NCBI GenBank assembly: GCA_029168955.1
Contig: JAPDOI010000132.1
Coordinates: 310,001-374,000 of the forward strand
Source of the DNA: Aplectana chamaeleonis
Taxonomy: Eukaryota; Nematoda; Chromadorea; Rhabditida; Cosmocercidae
Direction of reading: 5' to 3'
Length of the DNA: 64,000 bases
Positions 56,405-64,000 of the stretch are shown here, piece after piece. How positions within the stretch are numbered: position 1 is the first letter of the stretch; the number at the start of each line of letters is the position of its first letter. The notes under the pieces are model-generated. The model saw only the letters and a program-made list of their open reading frames with translations. It was not told where the DNA came from and did not search any database. Made by a program: the position numbers and the translations under genes.

Positions 56405-59400
56405 TCACTTTCCACGACGTCCTGATGAAGTCATCAGATGCCCTATGTACTTTACATGACACCATGATGACGTCATCAGATGCACTATGTTCTTTACATG
56501 ACATCTAATGACGTCATCAGATGCCCTATGTACTTTACGTGACATCTGACGACGTCATCAGATGCCCCTATGTATTGCTTTACATGACACCCTGATGACG
56601 TCATCAGATGCCCTATGTACTTTACATGGCATCCTGATGACGCCATCAGATGCCCTATGTACTTTACATGACATCCTAATGACGTCATCAGATGCCCTAT
56701 GTACTTTAGATGACACCTTGATGACGACTTCAGAAGCCCTATGTACTTTGCATGACACCCTGATGACGTCATCAGATGCCCTATGTACTTTGCGTGCCCC
56801 CCTCATCACGCCATCACATGCCCTGTGTACTTTACATGACACTCTGATGACGTCATCAGATGCCCTATGTACTTTGCATGACACCCTGATGACGTCATCA
56901 GATGCCCTATGTACTTTAGATGACACCTTGATGACGTCTTCAGAAGCCCTATGTACTTTGCATGACACCTGATGACGTCATCAGATGCCCTATGTGCTTT
57001 CCATGACGCCCTGATGCCGTCATCAGATGCCCTGTGTACTTTACATGACACTCTGATGGCGTCATCAGATGCCCTGTGTACTTTGCATGACACCCTGATG
57101 ACGTCATCAGATGCCCTATGTACTTTACATGACATCCTGATGACGTCATCAGATGCCCTATGTACTTTACATGACATCCTGATGACGTCATCAGATGCCC
57201 TATGTACTTTACGCAGCACCCTGATGACGTCATCAGATGCCTATGTACTTTACATGACACCCTGATGACGTCATCAGATGCCCTATGTACTTTACATGAC
57301 ATCCTGATGACGTCATCAGATACCTATCTACTTTACATGACACCCTGATGACGTCATCAGATGCCCTATGTACTTTACATGATACCCTGATGACGTCATC
57401 AGATGCCTATGTACTTTACATGACACCCTGATGACGTCATCAGATGCCCTATGTACTTTACATGACACCCTGATGACGTCATCAGATGCCCTATCTACTT
57501 TACATGACACCTGATGACGTCATCAGATGCCCTATGTACTTTACATGACACCCTGATGACGTCATCAGATGCCTATGTACTTTACATGACACCCTGATGA
57601 CGTCATCAGATGCCCTATGTACTTTACATGACATCCTGATGACGTCATCAGATGCCTATGTACTTTACATGACACCCTGATGACGTCATCAGATGCCCTA
57701 TGTACTTTACATGACACCCTGATGACGTCATCAGATGCCCTATGTACTTTACATGACATCCTGATGACGTCATAAGATGCCCTATGTACTTTACATGACA
57801 CCTGATGACGTCATCAGATGCCCTATGTACTTTACATGACACCCTGATGACGTCATCAGATGCCCTATGTACTTTACATGACACCCTGATGACGTCATCA
57901 GATGCTATGTACTTTACATGACATCCTGATGACGTCATAAGATGCCTATGTACTTTACATGACATCCTGATGACGTCATCAGATGCCCTGTACTTTACAT
58001 GACACCTCCTGATGACGTCATCAGATGCCCTATGTACTTTACATGACACCTGATGACGTCATCAGATGCCCTATGTACTTTACATGACACCCTGATGACG
58101 TCATCAGATGCCCTATGTACTTTATGACACCTTGATGACGTCATCAGATGCCCTATGTACTTTACATGACATCCTGATGACGTCATCAGATGCCTATGTA
58201 CTTTACATGACACCTTGATGACGTCATCAGATGCCTATGTACTTTACATGACATCCTGATGACGTCATCAGATGCCCTATGTACTTTACGCGACACCTGA
58301 TGACGTCATCAGATGCCCTATGTACTTTACATGACACCCTTTTGACGTCATCAGATGCCCTATGTACTTTACATGACACCTTGATGACGTCATCAGATGC
58401 CCTATGTACTTTACATGACATCCTGATGACGTCATCAAATACCTATGTACTTTACATGACACCTGATGACGTCATCAGATGCCCTATGTACTTTACATGA
58501 CACCCTGATGACGTCATCAGATGCCTATGTACTTTACATGACACCTGATGACGTCATCAGATGCCCTATGTACTTTACATGACACCTGATGACGTCATCA
58601 GATGCCCTATGTACTTTACATGACACCTTTTGACGTCATCAGATGCCCTATGTACTTTACATGACACCTTGATGACGTCATCAGATGCCCTATGTACTTT
58701 ACATGACATCCTGATGACGTCATCAGATGCCTATGTACTTTACGCTGACACCTGATGACGTCATCAGATGCCCTATGTACTTTACATGACACCCTGATGA
58801 CGTCATCAGATGCCCTATGTACTTTACATGACACCTGATGACGTCATCAGATGCCCTATGTACTTTACATGACACCCTGATGACGTCATCAGATGCCCTA
58901 TGTACTTTACATGACACCTGATGACGTCATCAGATGCCTATGTACTTTACGCGCATGACACCCTTATGACGTCATCAGATGCCTATGTACTTTACATGAC
59001 ACCTTGATGACGTCATCAGATGCCCTATGTACTTTACATGACATCCTGATGACGTCATCAGATGCCCTATGTACTTTTACATGACATCCTGATGACGTCA
59101 TCAGATGCCCTATGTACTTTACATGACACCCTGATGACGTCATCAGATGCCTATGTACTTTACGCGACACCTGATGACGTCATCAGATGCCCTATGTACT
59201 TTACATGACACCCTGATGACGTCATCAGATGCACCTATGTACCCCCACGCTGACACCTGATGACGTCATCAGATGCCCTATGTACTTTACGCGACACCTG
59301 ATGACGTCATCAGATGCCTATGTACTTTACATGACACCCTGATGACGTCATCAGATGCCTATGTACTTTACATGACACCTGATGACGTCATCAGATGCCT

Positions 59401-60280
59401 ATGTACTTTACATGACACCCTTATGACGTCATCAGATGCCCTATGTACTTTACATGACACCTTGATGACGTCATCAGATCTTATGTACTTTACGCGACAT
59501 CCTGATGACGTCATCAGATGCCCTATGTACTTTACATGACATCCTGATGACGTCATCCAGATGCCCTATGTACTTTACATGACACCTGATGACGTCATCA
59601 GATGCCCTATGTACTTTACGCGACACCTGATGACGTCATCAGATGCCCTATGTACTTTACATGACACCCTGATGACGTCATCAGATGCCCTATGTACTTT
59701 ACATGACACCTGATGACGTCATCAGATGCCCTATGTACTTTACATGACACCTGATGACGTCATCAGATGCCCTATGTACTTTACATGACACCCTGATGAC
59801 GTCATCAGATGCCCTATGTACTTTATGACACCTGATGACGTCATCAGATGCCCTATGTACTTTACATGACATCCTGATGACGTCATCAGATGCCCTATGT
59901 ACTTTACATGACACCTGATTACGTCAACAGATGCCCTATGTACTTTACATGACACCCTGATGACGTCATCAGATGTCCTATGTACTTTACGTGACATCCT
60001 TATGACGTCATCAGATGCCCTATGTACTTTACATGACATCTTGATGACGTCATCAGATGCCCTATGTACTTTACATGGCATCCTGATGACGTCATCAGAT
60101 GCCCTATGTACTTTACATGACACCCTGATGACGTCATCAGATGCCCTATGTACTTTACATGACATCTTGATGACGTCATCAGATGCCCTATGTACTTTAC
60201 ATGACATCTTGATGACGTCATCAGATGCCCTATGTACTTTACATGACACCCTGATGACGTCATCAGATGCCCTATGTACT
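56405..60280 (+). repeat. Minisatellite of roughly 90 units of about 42 bp, each with a CRE palindrome (array 3)
   Basis: The unit is CCTGATGACGTCATCAGATG followed by CCCTATGTACTTTACATGAC and AC. Length varies between 39 and 43 by loss of single C or AT pairs. Almost every unit keeps CTGATGACGTCATCAG, a perfect 16-bp palindrome around TGACGTCA, the full cyclic-AMP response element bound by CREB/ATF-type bZIP proteins. Spacers are not unique. Units near the left end (56405-57100) are the most diverged and those in the centre the most uniform, as expected from unequal exchange. Frames of up to 169 codons are by-products. Confidence 0.95.
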
Positions 60281-60314
60281 GATAGCCTGCGACCACTGGC
60301 AGTGGCTAGTGGCG

Positions 60315-60372
60315 CGAACGAGGAACGAGGGACGAGGGACGAGGGACGAGGAACAGGACACGAGGGACGCGT
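60315..60372 (+). repeat. GGGACGA short tandem repeat
   Basis: A run of GAACGAG/GGGACGA heptamers, about seven imperfect copies, just beyond the CRE array. Confidence 0.75.
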
Positions 60373-60582
60373 TACAAGAAAAAAACGCGAATTTTAGCTA
60401 AGCTTCCGCCGATCTAACTTTGTTAATTTTCAATCGATTTGGCTCAAATTTTGTCAGCGGGTGTCTTCTATACTCTCTCACTTATATCCAGAAGGAAATC
60501 TCTAGAAAATTTGTTTTACAGGTTTTATTAACTACTTTACCAAAATCTAAGTGATCACAAGTGCCAGGCAAAACCAAACCTC

Positions 60583-60606
60583 TCCAGCCGCTTCGCGGCT
60601 GGAGCG
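60583..60606. repeat. Perfect hairpin with TTCG loop
   Basis: CTCCAGCCGC-TTCG-CGGCTGGAG forms a stem of 9-10 bp. The TTCG tetraloop would be very stable if transcribed. There is no T tract after it. Confidence 0.55.
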
Positions 60607-60858
60607 ATTATGTATGTTATCGCACATCTAACTTATCTACGCGGCGTGCCGTTCCCTAGGCAGGTATACGTTGCACCCTGGAGGCATGACTCAGATGCAG
60701 GCAGCCTCGTCCATTCAGTTACACTAGTTTTTAGGTTCTTGGCCCCGCACACCGGCTGGAGGCCCGCCTGACAGACCGCTGCCGGCCCAGTCGTGCTCGC
60801 CGAGCAGTCTCCGTCGCGTGACGGTATGCTGGCCTCGTCGCTTGTCAGTGTGCCGGCC

Positions 60859-60888
60859 ACGTCGCTGGTACATGTCAAGTAACATGTA
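60859..60888. repeat. Perfect hairpin, 11-bp stem
   Basis: CTGGTACATGT pairs with ACATGTACCAG around a loop of about 6 bases. Confidence 0.5.
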
Positions 60889-61049
60889 CCAGCAGTACGA
60901 GTTACTCGCAATGTTGTGTATTTATTATAAGCGTATGTTACATTAATCAAAAATCTCGTACATTTACACGTAACATCGCTTCCAAGTTACTTGTTAACTC
61001 AAAGTAAGTTGCGTGAGGCCATCTTGCAACTTGCGTTGAAGTCTCAGGT

Positions 61050-61410
61050 AACTTGCCCAGCATTTTCTGAGTGGAAGTGCGTCAAGCGTCAAAACAGTGG
61101 GCTGGGCTTCACTTAGAGTGCGCACACCGCTGGAAAAGGTGTGCGGGGTCTAACTGGGAGTACGCCGAACGTCGGAGGAACTGTCTGTGTTGCGCTCAAT
61201 TTGGAGGGCACCAAGCGCCGGCGAAAGTGTATAGCACCCCAACTAGGAGTACGTGAAGCGCCGAGAAAAGTGTGTTGCACCCATCTAGGAGCGCGCCATG
61301 TGCCGGGAAAAAAAGTTTGCGGGACTCTAATAAAAGTGTACCGCTCGCCGGAGAGACTGTGTTGAACCGACTTGAAGTGCTGCAGGCGCCTGGAAAAGTG
61401 TGTGGGACCT
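61050..61410 (-). repeat. Decayed 42-bp minisatellite in reverse orientation (array 4)
   Basis: About eight degenerate units. Strings such as GAAAAGTGTGTGGGACCTAA and TGGGAGTACGCCGAACGTCG are reverse complements of the array 1 and array 2 core (TTGGGTCCCGCACACTTTCT, GGCGTCCTGCGCACTCCCAC). It lies near the right end of the hAT-like element, opposite in orientation to arrays 1 and 2. Confidence 0.75.
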
Positions 61411-61689
61411 AACTGATTCTGCAATGATTCTGAGCGTCACGATACAAGCCTACAAGTACGCGTGGGCATACACCTTACCAATAAAGTAGGATAAGCCCAA
61501 GTGTTTTGGCAGGAACAATCACCAGGGGAGGGTTAAGAATTTCGCTGACCATTTCCGATTTCCGATTTCCGAATACCGATTTCCGATGGTTTTTGCCGTT
61601 CCGATTTCCGAATTCCGATTTCCGCATTTTAGAGAGTCCTTCCGATTTCCGATTTCCGCAATTCAGGAAAAAATTTCCGCTCATCCCTG

Positions 61690-61697
61690 CCTCGCAC
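61690..61697. repeat. 8-bp target-site duplication, right
   Basis: CCTCGCAC, identical to 54976-54983. Confidence 0.9.
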
Positions 61698-62449
61698 CTC
61701 GGCGTCACTGGCACCTGCTTCTATGCTATTGGTGAGTGACTATGACGTTGCCCAGTTGGGCTCCCATTGCTGCCTGAGTAACTGTTTCAATTATAAGGTT
61801 ATAATTCCACTATAATAATCAAGAAGGCCAGCTCTTGGTCACTATTACGTACCTGAATACGATGAGCGCAGTTTCCCGAATATCTGACAGCGCGATATAG
61901 GAAAGTGTTGACGTGCCGAGTTGTTCAATCACCTCTCTCAAACGTTGTCAAAAAATTTGTCATACGGCCATGTTATAGGGCTATTATGGGCTGGATTATA
62001 CGATTGTTAATCGCTTGACAGATATTCAGTAGTGCATATCACTATTGTCGTGTTGTGAAGGTGGGAAAACTACGTTTTTTTGGGAGTGTCCATCAGTATC
62101 CATGTTGAGCAGTGTATTTAGATTGCTCTGTATAACGAGCAACTTGTTCCTAACCTGAATATCCTTTCAAGAGATGCATGACTCGTGTCCCATTTCTATT
62201 ACTTTCGTATCTATTCCGCAATGTCATCGAAAAATTATCACAAGTCGTTTTGAGTATTTTGATCCATTACGGCGGATTATGTGCCGATCCTCCTCACGGA
62301 GTGTTCCATAATTATGGGCGCGCAGTAACGAAGTGTTATCCAAACACTAAATTTAACTATAAAAACATGGATGAGTGTATACATAGTGCGGTGAATACAA
62401 CACTATCACCAGATCCCAAAATGTCCGCCATCTTCTCGGATACTAATAA
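61698..62449. other. Intergenic; 91-codon plus frame of unknown meaning
   Basis: A plus frame at 62178-62453 begins hydrophobic (RVPFLLLSYLF) and contains four Cys. I recognise no family. It ends where the mariner-like relic begins. Confidence 0.3.
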
Positions 62450-63000
62450 ATAGTTCGCTTCGAAAGGCATGGCAGCATTTTCGCAGGTGTTCGCCATTCA
62501 TATCGACCCAGAATTTCCGAAGTGCAGCGTTCAGAGACTCAAACTTTATGGAACTAGATTCACAGACCTTCGGTTTGATCAAAGATCACATTGAGAAATG
62601 AAGAAGATTCAGGTCCGGTGAGTGAGATGGCCAAACTTCGTTCGAGATGAAGTCAGGAAGCACGCGGCGACGCCACTCTTGAAGGGACTTCAGCTTTTGC
62701 GCTTGCTAGAAGTCCTGTAGGAAGCAGCAGGGTCTGCTGGCGGAGTTATAGATTGTCCAGGGTTTCAAAATATCCTCGTGGATTATTTGCTTACGAACTT
62801 CGTTTCGCCACCAGAATTCATGAAACAAACGGAAGCTTCTCCGTGTCTAGTAATTGATCCCAAAAATATGACAGAAGTCGGATGAACTGCCCTTTCTGTG
62901 ACTTTTACTCGCTATATGGCTGCCTCAATGCCTTTGGTGACAAACAATCGTTCCGGAGGTTTATCATTGCACCGCTAGGAGTTTCTCATCTGAGGAAACA
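62450..63000 (-). pseudogene. Mariner/Tc1-type transposase relic
   Basis: The minus strand, in shifting frames, reads VIFLGSIT..GEASVCFMNS, then IIHEDILKPW, then FISNEVWPSHSPDLNLLHF, then SIKFESLNAALRKFWVDMNG and EHLRKCCHAFRSEL. The order and the WPxxSPDLNxxxF block (around the third catalytic acidic residue) are typical of mariner-family transposases. Stops and frameshifts are frequent. Terminal repeats were not identified. Confidence 0.75.
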
Positions 63001-63051
63001 GTGGCGCGGTGCTAGACTATGGTAAAACGAGGCAAAGGCTTAGTGTCTTTC

Positions 63052-64000
63052 TAAATGGCAGAGGTCGCCATGAAAAAAAAAATTGTTGAGAAAGCCATGA
63101 AAATTGGTTTGGTTCGCAAACGGTTGAAAGACCACGAAGGTTGCGGGGCAAGTAACGGGCAAAAAGTTAGAGTTATCAAGTTCCTAAGTTAGAGGATTCA
63201 AGCACACATGCACAGCTCCTTCTCTAGGAATTTTCGCATGGCTATTGCATCGCTATGGCATTGACCTGCAGCTTTTGCCCGATATAGCATCGCTATGGCA
63301 TTGAAATGCTGCTGCTTCGCGAAATCGCATCGCTGTGGCATCGCTATGGCATTGAAATCTTGAACTTGCTGAGATTTGAGTTCCCTTCTGGTATTAGTAC
63401 ATATCATGCTCAGAGTAAACAAATCGAAGGGTATAAAAGGCGCTCCATCTCACTGAATGTTCACTCGGCGTATCGAGGCCGATCCGGGGAGGAGACTTCA
63501 AGCCACCTTTCAAGGATCACTCAGAAGGCAGCTGAGGGGATGGTCCGCACGGCTAGGGGAGGGTGTTCCCGCACACAGGGGCCTTGGTGGGAACCATCGG
63601 AATAACCCATTTGTGGCATCAGCATAACCCACATGTGATATTGAAATAACTCACATGTGGCATCGAAATAGCCGACATGTGGCATCGCAATAACCCACAT
63701 ACGGCCGGCCCGGCTACATATGGGTTATTACGATGCCATAGCAATGCAAAAATTCTCAGAGTCCTTAAAAGATCACAGTCTCATGCTGAGCAGTCAAAAA
63801 TCATCGACATTCAGGGCAAGGAATAAATCCAAATTTATATAATAAAAACAGTTAAACGATGAAATCAAGCATATCAGCCAATGTTCTTGACTAGATGAGT
63901 ACATAAATTTTGGAGCAGGTCAGTCACAGGTCAGTCCCAGGTCAGTCCGAATGCTACTGTCATTGATTGAAATTCAATTTCAAGCCAGTTGATGCTTTTG
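63052..64000. mobile_element. Inverted-repeat DNA element, family TIR-1, copy d, cut by the window end
   Basis: AAATGGCAGAGGTCGCCATG at 63052 matches the TIR-1 left end. AGTCAAAAATCATCGACATT at 63794 and TTCAATTTCAAGCCAG at the end match the interior of other copies. A block of about 540 bp is inserted between. The right terminus is outside the window. Confidence 0.7.
63221..63762. mobile_element. Inserted MITE with GCATCGCTATGGCATTG repeats
   Basis: GGAATTTTCGCATGGCTATT at the left is mirrored by GATGCCATAGCAATGCAAAAATTC at the right (paired inner part). GCATCGCTATGGCATTG recurs at 63248, 63290 and 63340. ACCCACATGTGGCATCG-type units of about 27 bp repeat at 63605-63700. It interrupts the TIR-1 copy. 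Confidence 0.65.

Larger units (their letters stand above)
54984..61689. mobile_element. 6.7-kb non-autonomous hAT-like element carrying satellite arrays
   Basis: The left end starts CAGGGATGAGCGGAATTCC. The right end, read in reverse complement, starts CAGGGATGAGCGGAAATTT. This gives a perfect 15-bp terminal repeat. It is flanked by perfect 8-bp duplications (CCTCGCAC), the hAT hallmark. Both ends have subterminal clusters of CCGATTTCCGA (54998-55110 and 61550-61680). Inside, in order: a long inverted repeat (55661-56272), the CRE minisatellite (56405-60280), GGGACGA repeats, two hairpins, and a decayed reverse-oriented 42-bp block (61050-61410). I find no transposase-like frame, so mobility would depend on an enzyme encoded elsewhere. 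The smaller element at 39684-41166 has closely related ends. Confidence 0.88.

Noticed and set aside
56405..60280. CRISPR-like appearance of a long regular repeat array
   Set aside because: There are no unique spacers; the full 42-bp unit repeats. The genome is eukaryotic and no cas genes are present.
56562..60397. Open frames of 60-169 codons throughout the CRE array on both strands
   Set aside because: They follow the 14-codon period, occur on both strands and break wherever a unit has an odd indel. Not genes.
60583..60606. Rho-independent terminator
   Set aside because: The hairpin is perfect but is not followed by a T tract, and the context is eukaryotic.

Overview
The window looks like gene-poor, repeat-rich DNA from a nematode, most likely a clade V (strongylid or hookworm-like) parasite. 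The evidence is introns with TTTTCAG-type acceptors, some only 56-63 bases long; a nematode-style glycosyltransferase family 11 (GT11) gene architecture; RTE, CR1-like and Penelope-like retroelements; and many short inverted-repeat DNA transposons. Nematode is fairly secure. Strongylid is an inference. There are no bacterial operons, rRNA genes or CRISPR arrays.

Two genes can be reconstructed with confidence, both on the minus strand. They are tandem paralogues encoding type II membrane fucosyltransferase-like enzymes of GT11. Gene A (14817 down to 8137, 8 exons, about 335 aa) and gene B (44933 down to 31409, 8 exons, about 320 aa) share intron positions and phases and most exon lengths (153, 156, 115, 93, 197 and 22 coding bases). 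Both keep the FGRLGNQ, CCxYDNP, HIRRTDF, FGDD and STFGWF motifs and look intact. Their introns carry transposons: in B an RTE element with a perfect 18-bp target duplication and a hAT-like element with a perfect 8-bp target duplication.

Layout. 1-6.3 kb: short inverted-repeat elements. 6.3-7.7 kb: two head-to-head 3' fragments of a Penelope-like element with a GIY-YIG endonuclease. 8.1-14.8 kb: gene A. 15.7-21.3 kb: an RTE copy split by a CR1-like LINE and by a palindromic element. 21.3-31.4 kb: inverted-repeat elements, a GC-rich palindromic cluster and a 42-bp minisatellite. 31.4-44.9 kb: gene B. 45.4-51.3 kb: nested RTE, MITE and inverted-repeat insertions. 53.1-54.4 kb: a second 42-bp minisatellite with higher-order structure. 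55.0-61.7 kb: a 6.7-kb hAT-like element. 61.7-64 kb: a mariner-like relic and more inverted-repeat elements.

The most unusual object is the hAT-like element at 54984-61689. It has CAGGGATGAGCGGAA ends and perfect 8-bp target duplications, and I see no transposase in it. It carries an inverted repeat with arms of about 172 bp, a 3.9-kb array of roughly 90 units of about 42 bp that each contain the palindrome CTGATGACGTCATCAG (a full CRE/bZIP site), and a decayed reverse-orientation block of the minisatellite family found at 28 kb and 53 kb. The first unit of the array is a hybrid between the two unit types, which suggests that the arrays share an origin. Family labels used below (TIR-1 to TIR-5, P, M, N) are mine.
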